From: Reyranella sp.
GTDB taxonomy: Bacteria > Pseudomonadota > Alphaproteobacteria > Reyranellales > Reyranellaceae
Assembly: GCA_019750135.1 (NCBI GenBank)
Contig: JAIEOV010000009.1
Location: 186,073-250,072, forward strand
DNA length: 64,000 nt
Direction of reading: 5' to 3'
In this document: positions 27,652 through 35,603 of the stretch, piece by piece
Layout of the letters: every line of letters begins with the position of its first letter
Position numbering within the stretch: position 1 is the stretch's first letter
Program-made: the position numbers and the translations under genes
Notes under the pieces: model-generated
Seen by the model: only the letters and a program-made list of their open reading frames with translations
Told to the model about the DNA's origin: nothing
The model's database searches: none

Positions 27652-28941
27652 TTACTGTACCCGCCACCTCGCCGCTTCGGCCGGGTCGGCATTGCAGGCG
27701 GCGGCGACCAGGGCGGCGGTGAAGAGCGTCGCCGTGCGCAGCTCGCCCTGCCCCACCTTGTCGCGGGTGTCGGCGGGGGTCAGCACGACGCGCAGGTTTG
27801 CGTTGGGGTCGTCGAAGCCTGCGACCAGCCGCAGCGCCGGAATGCCGCCCTGCGCGAAGTTGGCATGGTCCGAGTTGGTCATCAGCGGCCGCACCGTGCG
27901 CACGTTGAGGCCGTTGGCCTCGGCCGTGCCCAGGATGAACGGCTCGACGCCGGCATAGCCGCTCGACAGCGCCGCGAGGTTGGGGCTGCCCGCCACCGAG
28001 TCGAGATTGACGTTGAGCGCGATCTTCGCCCGCTCGGCGGCGCTCAGCGCCTCGACATACTGCGCCGAGCCGGTCAGCGCCCATTCCTCGACGCTGAAGA
28101 ACATCACGCGCAGGCCGCGCCGGAAACCGGCGACGCGCGGCGCCAGCGCGCGCGTCACCGCGAGCACGCTCGCCAGCCCCGTGCCGTTATCCATGGCGCT
28201 CTCGGCAAGGTCGTGGCCGTCGACATGGGCGCTCAGCACCACCCATTCGTCGGTCTTGCCGGGATAATCGTAGAGCAGCGTCTCGGTCTCGGCCGGGCTC
28301 TCCTCGGTTTCGATGGTCATGGTGACCGTCGGGAAGCCCGCCGCCCGGCGTGCCAGCCGCGCCGCCGTTTCAGGCGCAATGCCGAGGGCTGGGATGCCGT
28401 CGCCGGCCTGCCGCCCCGACGAGCCCGCCACGACATGGCCGCTGAGCGGCCCCGCGATGAGAAAGCCCACCGCGCCATGGGCGCGCGCCGCATCGTACTT
28501 GCGGCGTCGATGGATGGTACCGGCGGCAAACATCAGCTCGTGGCGCACCAGAACGATACGTCCCTTGATCTCGGCCAAATGCGCCTCGAACTCCTCGGGC
28601 GTGCCGCGGCCGAGGTCGATCACCTCGGCGGTCAGGCCGGCGGCCTGCGTCGCGATGGTGCGCACCAGGGGATGGCAGGCGGGATGGCTGCCATCGGCCA
28701 GGCGGAGCGCAGCCTTGCGCGCGCGCCAGCCGCCGTAGGGGACGGGGATCGAGCGCCCCGAATTCGCGGGCGACGCCGCTTTCACACGCTCGCGCAGGAG
28801 CGCGAAGGCACGCTTCTCGCTCTCGGTGCCCGAAAGCCTGCCGCCGCAGTCGCAGATGTCGTTGAAGTCGCGCCACAGACCGGCGTCGGCCAGCAACTCG
28901 GCCGCAATAGCGCCGTCGAGAACGAGGGGATCAGCCGCCAA
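27652..28941 (-). CDS. M28 family metallopeptidase
   Basis: A 429-residue zinc aminopeptidase-type enzyme with an inserted PA-like domain (about 100-215) before the catalytic part. SAHVDGHDLAESAMDNGTG gives the first His and the bridging Asp. FFSVEEWALTGS gives the Glu general base, and the LDS and SDHANF segments supply further ligands. No signal peptide is seen. The start is a TTG at 28941, 6 bases after GGAGG and inside the 3' end of the LysR gene (11-bp overlap). No ATG fits. Coupling to LysR suggests processing of a peptide or N-acyl substrate related to the divergent operon. Confidence 0.85.
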   Translation of the reverse strand: MAADPLVLDGAIAAELLADAGLWRDFNDICDCGGRLSGTESEKRAFALLRERVKAASPANSGRSIPVPYGGWRARKAALRLADGSHPACHPLVRTIATQAAGLTAEVIDLGRGTPEEFEAHLAEIKGRIVLVRHELMFAAGTIHRRRKYDAARAHGAVGFLIAGPLSGHVVAGSSGRQAGDGIPALGIAPETAARLARRAAGFPTVTMTIETEESPAETETLLYDYPGKTDEWVVLSAHVDGHDLAESAMDNGTGLASVLAVTRALAPRVAGFRRGLRVMFFSVEEWALTGSAQYVEALSAAERAKIALNVNLDSVAGSPNLAALSSGYAGVEPFILGTAEANGLNVRTVRPLMTNSDHANFAQGGIPALRLVAGFDDPNANLRVVLTPADTRDKVGQGELRTATLFTAALVAAACNADPAEAARWRVQ

Positions 28942-29809
28942 GCTTGGCCTCCAGCAATTCGAGGAACGAAGCGGCGAGCGTCGAGGGTTCGCGGTCGCTG
29001 CGATGGAACACGCCGATCTCGTAGAGGATCGCGGGCTCGAACGGCCGCGCCACCAGGCCGAGATGGCCGAAGCTCTCCGCCGACAGCCGGTCGACCAGCG
29101 CCCAGCCGGTGCCGGCCGCCACCAGGCCGCAGAGGCTCGCCAGGAACTCCGCTTCGACCACGCTGTTGAGATGCGCGCCGGCGGCGGCGAAGACGGCAAT
29201 GAGCCTGGCCGGCAGCTGCAGCGAACGCGCCGGGGCCACCATGGGCAGGCCCGACAGCAGCTTGGGCGTCAGCACCTTGCGCGCGGCGAGCGGGTGGCGC
29301 GGCGGCAGCACGACCATGCAGCGCATCTGGTAACGCGAGAGCTTGACCGACGTCTCGTCGAGCGGCAGCTCGGCGATGCCGATGTCGAAGCTCTCGCTCG
29401 GCAGGAGTTGGCTCACCACGTCGGAGTGGCGCGAGATCAGCCGCACCGACACGCCGGGACGCGTGGCCAGGAACTCGGAGACCAGCTTGGGCAGCAGCGA
29501 GATCGCAGCCCAGGGATGGCTGGCGATGGCGAGGCGGCCGGCCTGGCCCTCGCGGATCTGTGCCGTCGCCGCCTGCAGACGATCGACCTCGCCCAGCACG
29601 CGCGTCGCCTCGGCGTAGAACAGCACGCCTTCGGGCGTGGGCTTCAACCGGCCGCCGGATCGCTCGAACAGCGCGAAACCGATCGTCTCCTCGAGGCGCG
29701 CGATCTGGGTACTGACGGCCGGCTGGGTCACGCCCATGGCGCCAGCGGCCGCCGTGACCGAGCGATGGTCGACGACGGCGCGGAAAGCTTCCAGAAGACG
29801 GACATCCAT
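28931..29809 (-). CDS. LysR family transcriptional regulator
   Basis: A 292-residue LTTR. The winged helix-turn-helix covers residues 1-60 (MDVRLLEAFRAVVDHRSV, then GVTQPAVSTQIARLE), and the effector domain follows from about 90. ATG 29809 matches family starts; upstream in-frame ATGs at 29857 and 29887 would add an atypical extension. It is divergently transcribed from the ABC/M20/ureohydrolase operon. A GCAT-N11-ATGC palindrome lies between them, so it most likely controls that operon and its own gene. Confidence 0.9.
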   Translation of the reverse strand: MDVRLLEAFRAVVDHRSVTAAAGAMGVTQPAVSTQIARLEETIGFALFERSGGRLKPTPEGVLFYAEATRVLGEVDRLQAATAQIREGQAGRLAIASHPWAAISLLPKLVSEFLATRPGVSVRLISRHSDVVSQLLPSESFDIGIAELPLDETSVKLSRYQMRCMVVLPPRHPLAARKVLTPKLLSGLPMVAPARSLQLPARLIAVFAAAGAHLNSVVEAEFLASLCGLVAAGTGWALVDRLSAESFGHLGLVARPFEPAILYEIGVFHRSDREPSTLAASFLELLEAKLGG

Positions 29810-29900
29810 AGGAATATAAAGCTTGTTTATTGGATTTTTGGCCCGGAACCACGGCATTTCTAGCAAAATCTTTGCCGAGATCGGCACAAAAGTCTTTCGG

Positions 29901-29919
29901 GCATACGAATTGCTTATGC
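29901..29919. promoter_or_regulatory. LysR-type binding palindrome (T-N11-A)
   Basis: GCAT-N11-ATGC (GCATACGAATTGCTTATGC) is a perfect interrupted dyad containing the T-N11-A core of LTTR sites. It lies 92 bp upstream of the LysR ATG and 43 bp upstream of the ABC ATPase ATG, in an AT-richer divergent gap. Confidence 0.7.
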
Positions 29920-29961
29920 CGTGAAGTGGGTTAGGCTCGTACCGGAGGGGAAGGATCGGGG

Positions 29962-30723
29962 ATGGCGGGTACGCCGATCATCGTGGCGGAGGACGTGACC
30001 AAGCGGTTCGGCACGCACCAGGTGCTGACGCATGTCTCGCTGCCGGTGATGGAACGCGACGTGGTGTGCGTCGTCGGGCCCTCGGGCTCGGGAAAGACCA
30101 CGCTGCTGCGCTGCTTCGCCCTGCTCGAGCGGCCGAGCGAAGGCCGCATCGTCATGCAGGACGCGACGATCTCCACGCCCGAGCCCGACCGCCAGACCAG
30201 GGCGGCCGCACGAGCGGTGCGTTCCGACATCGGCATGGTGTTCCAGCACTTCAATCTGTGGCCGCACATGTCGGTGCTGGAGAATGTGATCGAGGCGCCG
30301 CTTCGGGTGAAGCGCATGCCCAAGGATGAGGCAGTCGCCGCGGCCGAGAAGCTGTTGGCCAAGGTCGACCTCTCCGACAAACGCGACGCCTATCCGGCGC
30401 GCCTGTCGGGCGGCCAGCAGCAGCGCGTGGCGATTGCCCGCGCGCTCGCCATGTCGCCCAAGGTGCTGCTGTTCGACGAGGCAACCAGCGCGCTCGATCC
30501 CGAGCTTCGTCGCGAGGTGCTGACGGTGATGCGCCAGCTCGCTCGCGAAGGCATGACCATGCTGGTCGTCACACACGAGATGGGCTTCGCGCGCCACGTC
30601 GGCACGCGCACCGTTTTCATGGACCGCGGCGAGATCGTGGAGGACGCGCCGGGCGCGGCGTTCTTCGATGCGCCGCGGACCGAGCGCGCCAAGCGCTTCC
30701 TGCAGCAGTTCGAGGAAGAGTGA
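29962..30723 (+). CDS. Polar amino acid ABC transporter ATP-binding protein
   Basis: A 253-residue GlnQ/HisP-type ATPase on the cytoplasmic face of the membrane. Walker A GPSGSGKTT (39-47), the Q-loop in MVFQHFNLWPHMSVLEN, signature LSGGQQQR, Walker B VLLFDEATSALDPE and switch THEMGFA are all intact. It is the first gene of a five-gene unit with receptor, permease, M20 hydrolase and ureohydrolase. The aapJQM-like set at 58.2 kb lacks an ATPase and might also use this one, which is inference. Confidence 0.95.
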   Translation: MAGTPIIVAEDVTKRFGTHQVLTHVSLPVMERDVVCVVGPSGSGKTTLLRCFALLERPSEGRIVMQDATISTPEPDRQTRAAARAVRSDIGMVFQHFNLWPHMSVLENVIEAPLRVKRMPKDEAVAAAEKLLAKVDLSDKRDAYPARLSGGQQQRVAIARALAMSPKVLLFDEATSALDPELRREVLTVMRQLAREGMTMLVVTHEMGFARHVGTRTVFMDRGEIVEDAPGAAFFDAPRTERAKRFLQQFEEE

Positions 30724-30751
30724 CGGGGAAGGTCAACCAAGGAGACCGATC

Positions 30752-31558
30752 ATGGGTGTGATGAAAATGCTGGGGGCAGCCGCCCTTGCCGCAACGTTCG
30801 CGATAATGGCGTCGTCCGGCGCCGAGGCGCAGCAGACGCAGTCGCGGCTCTACGAGGTGACCAAAAGCAAGAAGGTCAGGGTCTGCCAGTTCCCGCTCTA
30901 CTATTCGATCTCGTTCCGCAATCCCAAGAGCGGCGAGATCGAGGGCATCGACGCCGATCTCGCCAAGGAATTCGCCAAGGAGCTCGACGCCAAGCTCGAG
31001 ATCGTCGAATCCAGCTTCGGCAGCTTCATCGCCGACCTGCAGGCCGGCAAGTGCGAGATCGGCATGTTCGGCGTCGGCGCGACCCTGAAGCGCGGCCAGG
31101 CCGTGGAATTCTCCAAGCCCTACCTGCTGACCAACCTCTATGCCGTCACGCGCAAGGACAGCAAGATCAAGAAGTGGGAGGACATCGACCAGAAGGGCAT
31201 CAAGGCCGCCGTTTCGCTCGGCAGCTACATGGAGCCGTTCATGAAGGGTTACGTGAAGAACGCCGAGGTGGTCTCGGTGGCGCCGCCCAACACGCGCGAG
31301 GCCGAGCTGGTCGCGAACCGCGTCGACGTCATCATCACCGACTTCCCGACGGCCATCAAAGTCACCGACGAATTCGACTGGGCGACGTACATCCTGCCCA
31401 ACGAGAAGCTCGCCATCACGCCCTATGCCTATGTCGTGCCGCAAGGCGACCAGATCTGGCTGAACTACGTCAACCTGTTCGTCGACACCATCAAGCTCGA
31501 CGGCCGGCTGCTGAAGTACGCCAAGAAGCACAAGCTCGACCCGATCGTGGCGCCGTAA
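30752..31558 (+). CDS. Polar amino acid ABC transporter substrate-binding protein
   Basis: A 268-residue SBP_bac_3 receptor. The signal peptide ends about AEAQQ (residue 26). GIDADLAKEFAKEL and the FSKPYLLTN segment are standard for amino-acid receptors, and the usual Arg for ligand carboxylate binding is replaced by a K-R-G context (LKRGQAVEF). AAGGAGA precedes ATG 30752. A long palindrome separates it from the permease gene, which fits higher receptor expression. Confidence 0.92.
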   Translation: MGVMKMLGAAALAATFAIMASSGAEAQQTQSRLYEVTKSKKVRVCQFPLYYSISFRNPKSGEIEGIDADLAKEFAKELDAKLEIVESSFGSFIADLQAGKCEIGMFGVGATLKRGQAVEFSKPYLLTNLYAVTRKDSKIKKWEDIDQKGIKAAVSLGSYMEPFMKGYVKNAEVVSVAPPNTREAELVANRVDVIITDFPTAIKVTDEFDWATYILPNEKLAITPYAYVVPQGDQIWLNYVNLFVDTIKLDGRLLKYAKKHKLDPIVAP

Positions 31559-31582
31559 GGAAATTGCTGAGAGCGTCATAGT

Positions 31583-31648
31583 CTTCCGGACCGCCGGCGT
31601 CTCGCCGGCTCATGATCATGAGCCGGCGAGACGCCGGCGGTCCGGAAG
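31583..31648. repeat. Perfect 66-bp palindrome (family D) within the ABC operon
   Basis: Thirty bases on each side mirror exactly around TGATCA. The left arm starts CTTCCGGACCGCCGGCGTCT. Flanking GAGAGCGTC (31569-31577) and GACGCTCTC (31656-31664) extend the pairing, giving a hairpin of about 96 nt in RNA. It lies between the receptor and permease genes, the place where REP-type stems protect receptor mRNA in other bacteria. Confidence 0.92.
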
Positions 31649-31679
31649 AGCATGAGACGCTCTCGGCAGGAGGCCGGAC

Positions 31680-32345
31680 ATGTTCAAATACCAGTTCCGC
31701 TGGGACACCGTCTGGGGAAGCTTCGACTTCCTGATGGGCGGCCTGCAGATGACGCTGATCATCTCGGCCATCACGCTGGTGCTGGCGATGGTGGGCGGGC
31801 TCGTCATCGCGCTGCTGGACATGTCGCGCTTCCGGACGCTGCGCTGGATCGGCGTGTCGATCGGCGAGGTCGTGCGCAACACGCCGATCCTGGTGCAGCT
31901 CCTGTGGGTCTATTACGTGCTGCCGATCGTGTTCGGCGTGCGCATCGAGGCGCTGACCGCGCTGATCATCGGCCTGGCGCTCTACCAGGCCGCCTTCATC
32001 TCCGAGGTCTACCGGTCGGGCATCCAGAGCGTGCCGGTGGGCCACCGCGAAGCGGCGCAGGTGCTGGGCCTGTCGCCGTTGCAGTCGTTCCGCCGCATCG
32101 TGCTGCCGCAGGCCATCAAGATGACCCTGCCGCCGCTCGCCTCCAACTTCGTGCAGCTCATCAAGTTCTCCTCGCTGGGCGCGGTGATCTCAGTGAGCGA
32201 GATCACGCGGCGCGGCATGGAGCTGTCGGCCACTAATTTCCGGCCGCTCGAAACCTTCACCTTCATCGCCGTCGTCTACTTCTTCATCTGCTGGCCGCTC
32301 GCCATGGCGATCCGCTGGTGGGAACGGCGACTGCAGAGCCGTTGA
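31680..32345 (+). CDS. Polar amino acid ABC transporter permease
   Basis: A 221-residue inner-membrane permease of the HisMQ/GlnP type with about five helices. Pairs of signatures are present: VVRNTPILVQLLWVYYVLP in the middle and the EAA loop EAAQVLGLSPLQSFRRIVLP (about 121-140). It is the only permease in the unit, so it may work as a homodimer. GGAGG precedes ATG 31680 after the palindrome. Its TGA overlaps the ATG of the M20 gene (TGATG). Confidence 0.93.
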   Translation: MFKYQFRWDTVWGSFDFLMGGLQMTLIISAITLVLAMVGGLVIALLDMSRFRTLRWIGVSIGEVVRNTPILVQLLWVYYVLPIVFGVRIEALTALIIGLALYQAAFISEVYRSGIQSVPVGHREAAQVLGLSPLQSFRRIVLPQAIKMTLPPLASNFVQLIKFSSLGAVISVSEITRRGMELSATNFRPLETFTFIAVVYFFICWPLAMAIRWWERRLQSR

Positions 32346-33601
32346 TGAGCAAGTATCTTCGCCAGGCGCTGGCGCGCGACGTCGAGACCGCGCGCGAGGC
32401 GCTGATCGCCACCACACGGCGGCTGGTCGCCGTAGCCTCTCCCAACCCGCCCAGCGACACGCACGAGGTCGCCGCCGTGGCCGAGGCGCTGCTGCGCGAG
32501 ATCCCCGGCATGGAGGTCGAGCGCATCGAGCCCGAGGCGCGCGTCGCCAGCCTGATCGGCCGGCTCAAGGGCTCCCGTCCCGGCCGGCGATTGATCTTCA
32601 ACGGCCATCTCGACACCTTCCCGTTGCTCGAGCAGTTGCCCTGGAGCGTGCCGCCGCTCGGCGGCGTGCTGAAGGACGGCAGGCTCTATGGCCGCGGCGT
32701 CTGCGACATGAAGGGCGGCATAGCCTGCTCGCTGCTGGCGGCGTCGCTGCTGGCCCGCCATCGCGACGCGTGGGCCGGCGAGATCGTCCTGACCTTGGCC
32801 GGCGACGAGGAGAACATGGGCTCGCTCGGCACCGGCTACATGATGAAGCACGTGCCGCATGCGCTGGGCGACGCCAACATCTGCGGCGATGTCGGCTCGC
32901 CGCGGGTCGTGCGTTTCGGCGAGAAAGGCTTGATGTGGGTCGAGGTCGAAGCGGCGGGCTCGCCGGCCCATGGCGCGCACGTCCATCGCGGCACCAACGC
33001 CATCGACCGGCTGCGCACCGCGCTCGACCGGCTGAAGGACCTCGAGGACGTACCCTTCCAGGCACCGCCCGTCGTCACCGACGCGATCGCGCGCGCCAAG
33101 CCCATCTCCGAGCCCTTGTCGGGCACGGGCGAGGCCGAGACCCTGCAGCGCGTCACCGTCAACATCGGCACCATCGAGGGCGGCACCTCGCCCAACCTGG
33201 TGCCGACGCACGCCATTGCCCGCGCCGACATCCGGCTGCCCGTAGGCATCACCACTGATGTGCTGGTGGCCAAGCTCGACGAATGGCTGGCCCCGCTGGA
33301 GGGCGTGAGCTGGCGCGCCATCCGGCGCTTCGAGCCGTCCTTCACGCCGCCCGGCCACGAGATCGTGCAGCGCACCGCGCGGGTCGCCGAAGAGGTGCTG
33401 GGCGAGACGCCAGCCGTGAACATGCGCGTCGGCGGGTCGGATTCGCGCTGGTACCGCCAGTACGGCGTGCCGACGGTCGTGCTCGGCCTGACGCCCTTCA
33501 ACATGGGCGGCGCCGACGAGTATGTTCTGGTCGACGAGCTGGTCGCGGTCGCCAAGATCCACACGCTGGTCGCCTACGATTTCCTTTCCGCGGAGCAATG
33601 A
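32345..33601 (+). CDS. M20 family metallohydrolase (ArgE/DapE-like)
   Basis: A 418-residue two-zinc peptidase/deacylase. FNGHLDTFP (about 89-97) gives the first His and Asp, GRGVCDMKGG the bridging Asp, GDEENMGSLGTG the Glu pair, and GGSDSRWYRQYG a late segment of the catalytic domain; the dimerisation domain lies about 200-310. Relatives cleave N-acyl or dipeptide bonds (ArgE, DapE, CPG2). Overlapping the permease gene by one base, it probably acts on the imported ligand and passes the product to the ureohydrolase. Confidence 0.92.
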   Translation: MSKYLRQALARDVETAREALIATTRRLVAVASPNPPSDTHEVAAVAEALLREIPGMEVERIEPEARVASLIGRLKGSRPGRRLIFNGHLDTFPLLEQLPWSVPPLGGVLKDGRLYGRGVCDMKGGIACSLLAASLLARHRDAWAGEIVLTLAGDEENMGSLGTGYMMKHVPHALGDANICGDVGSPRVVRFGEKGLMWVEVEAAGSPAHGAHVHRGTNAIDRLRTALDRLKDLEDVPFQAPPVVTDAIARAKPISEPLSGTGEAETLQRVTVNIGTIEGGTSPNLVPTHAIARADIRLPVGITTDVLVAKLDEWLAPLEGVSWRAIRRFEPSFTPPGHEIVQRTARVAEEVLGETPAVNMRVGGSDSRWYRQYGVPTVVLGLTPFNMGGADEYVLVDELVAVAKIHTLVAYDFLSAEQ

Positions 33602-33603
33602 CC

Positions 33604-34548
33604 ATGGACCGCCTGCCGGAGTCCGAGCTGTTCACCTCGCCCATGACCTTCATGGGCGCGCCCTACGGTCGCCCGGGCCCGGGCAACAAGGCGGCGATCC
33701 TGGGCATCCCCTTCGACTGCGGCACCAACATGCGCATCGGCGCGCGCGGCGGCCCGGATTCGGTGCGCCAGCAATCGGCGCTGATGCGGCGCTACAATCC
33801 GACCAACGCTGACTTCGATCCGGTGGCAGCGCTGGGCCTCGTCGACTGCGGCAACGTCAAGCTGACGCCGAGCAAGATCGTCGACGCCTTCGAGCGCACC
33901 GAGCAGGCGGTCGACCGCATCGTCGAGGCCGGCGCCATCCCCATCACCATCGGCGGCGACGGCTCGGTCACCGTCCCGGTGGCGCGCGCGGTCGGCAAGA
34001 AGCACCGCAAGATGGCGGCGTTGCACATCGATTCACACACCGACTCCTACCCTTACGGCGCGGAGGAGAAGTACAACTCGGCCACCCAGTTCACGCACGT
34101 CGCCGAGGAGGGCCTGGTCGATCCGGAATTCTCCTGGCATGTCGGCATCCGCAGCACGACCTACGCCCAGGGCGTCGTGCCGCGCGCCATGAGCCTCGGC
34201 TACAAGGTCGTGTCGATCGACGAGCTGGTGCGCGGGGGCTTTGCCCAGCGCATGGCCGAGTTCCGCGACAAGGTCGGCAAGCGGCCGGTCTATCTCTGCT
34301 TCGACATGGACGTGTTCGATCCGTCGACGGCGCCCGGCGTCTGCACGCCGTCCTGGGGTGGGCTGTCGGCGCGCGAGGGCATAGACCTGCTGCGCTGCCT
34401 GACCGACCTCAACATCGTGGCCGTCGACGTCAACACGGTGAGCCCGCCGCAGGACGTGAACGGCATGGCGGCGCATTTGTGCGCCCATGTGATCTACGAG
34501 ACGCTGGTCCTGCTCTGCCGCCAGATGGGTCTCGCAAGCGCGAAATAG
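33604..34548 (+). CDS. Ureohydrolase-fold protein (agmatinase/arginase family) with altered active site
   Basis: A 314-residue member of the arginase/agmatinase/formiminoglutamase family. These use two Mn ions to split guanidino compounds into urea and an amine. HIDSHTD (141-147) and CFDMDVFDPSTAPG (232-245) retain five expected metal ligands. The His of the family motif GGDHS is Gly120 here (GGDGS), and the substrate-binding Glu before the V-x-P-P element is Thr278. One metal ligand and one guanidinium contact are therefore missing. It may use another metal, bind a different guanidino or amidine substrate, or be inactive. It follows the M20 gene by 2 bp. Confidence 0.85.
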   Translation: MDRLPESELFTSPMTFMGAPYGRPGPGNKAAILGIPFDCGTNMRIGARGGPDSVRQQSALMRRYNPTNADFDPVAALGLVDCGNVKLTPSKIVDAFERTEQAVDRIVEAGAIPITIGGDGSVTVPVARAVGKKHRKMAALHIDSHTDSYPYGAEEKYNSATQFTHVAEEGLVDPEFSWHVGIRSTTYAQGVVPRAMSLGYKVVSIDELVRGGFAQRMAEFRDKVGKRPVYLCFDMDVFDPSTAPGVCTPSWGGLSAREGIDLLRCLTDLNIVAVDVNTVSPPQDVNGMAAHLCAHVIYETLVLLCRQMGLASAK

Positions 34549-34549
34549 C

Positions 34550-34626
34550 GCTGGGGCGCGCCATTCCAGTGGCGCGATCTTTCGCAGTGCACCAAAGACG
34601 CGCGCCTGGAGTCGCGCGCCCCCAGC
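34550..34626. repeat. Family C palindrome, copy 2
   Basis: GCTGGGGCGCGCCATTCCAG and GCGCGCGCCCCCAGC-type arms mirror each other, with CTGGAGTCGCGCGCCCCCAG on the right. It starts 1 bp after the ureohydrolase stop and may end the operon. Confidence 0.8.
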
Positions 34627-34646
34627 GCGCCCGCTAGGCTGCTGGC

Positions 34647-35600
34647 ATGAGACTCCTCACCGCCCTCCTCGCCATCCTGCTCTCGCTCGCGACCGCGGCA
34701 CGGGCGGAATATCCCGAAAAGCCGATCCGCCTGGTCGTGCCGTTCCCGCCGGGCGGCGTCACCGACATCGTGGCGCGGCTGCTCGCCGAGCGGCTGACGG
34801 CGGAGTTCGGCCAGCAGGTGCTGGTCGACAACAAGACCGGCGCGGGCGGCGTGATCGCGGGCGACCTGGTCGCCAAGTCGGCACCCGACGGCTACACGCT
34901 GCTGCTCACCACGCCCAATCACACCATCAACGCGGCATTCCGCGCCAGCCTGCCCTACGACACCGAGAAGGATTTCCGCCCGGTGTCGAACGTGGGCCAG
35001 ATCCCGATGCTGCTGGTGACGCACCCGTCACTGCCGGTCACGACCTTCCAGGGCTTCATCGACTACGCCCGCAAGAACCCCGGCAAGATCAACGTATCGT
35101 CGGCCGGCAACGGCACGCTGCCGCACATCACCATGGAACTGCTGATGCTCAGGGAGAAGTTCCAGGTGACCAACGTGCCCTACCGCGGCGCCGCACCGGC
35201 ACTGGCCGACCTGGTGGCGGGCCAGGTCCAGGCCAAGCTCGACAACTACACCCAGTCGGCGCAATTCATCGCCGACAAGAAGCTCAACCTGCTGGCGGTC
35301 ACCAGCACGCGGCGACTGAAGCAGTTTCCCGACGTGCCGGCGATGGCCGAGCAGCTTCCCGGCTTCGACGGCTATCTATGGATGGGCATCCTCGCGCCGG
35401 CCGCCACGCCCGACGCCGTGGTCCAGAAGCTGGCGACGGCCATCCAGCGTTTCGTCGCGATGCCGGCTACGCAGGCACGCTTCGACAAGGACGGGATAGA
35501 GCCTGTCGGCAACGGGCCGCGGGAATTCGGCCTGGAGATCACCGAGGAACTCACCGAATGGCGCGAGCTCGCCAAGACGACGAAGATCACGGTCGACTGA
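34647..35600 (+). CDS. Bug family (TTT) solute-binding protein
   Basis: A 317-residue Bug receptor with a signal peptide ending about ARAE (residue 20). YPEKPIRLVVPFPPGGVTD is the family start, VDNKTGAGGVIAGD the second hallmark, and LPYDTEKDFRPV the third. No TctA/TctB genes are adjacent. A family C palindrome separates it from the ureohydrolase, so it may be an independent transcript. The ligand is unknown. Confidence 0.92.
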   Translation: MRLLTALLAILLSLATAARAEYPEKPIRLVVPFPPGGVTDIVARLLAERLTAEFGQQVLVDNKTGAGGVIAGDLVAKSAPDGYTLLLTTPNHTINAAFRASLPYDTEKDFRPVSNVGQIPMLLVTHPSLPVTTFQGFIDYARKNPGKINVSSAGNGTLPHITMELLMLREKFQVTNVPYRGAAPALADLVAGQVQAKLDNYTQSAQFIADKKLNLLAVTSTRRLKQFPDVPAMAEQLPGFDGYLWMGILAPAATPDAVVQKLATAIQRFVAMPATQARFDKDGIEPVGNGPREFGLEITEELTEWRELAKTTKITVD

Positions 35601-35603
35601 GCG

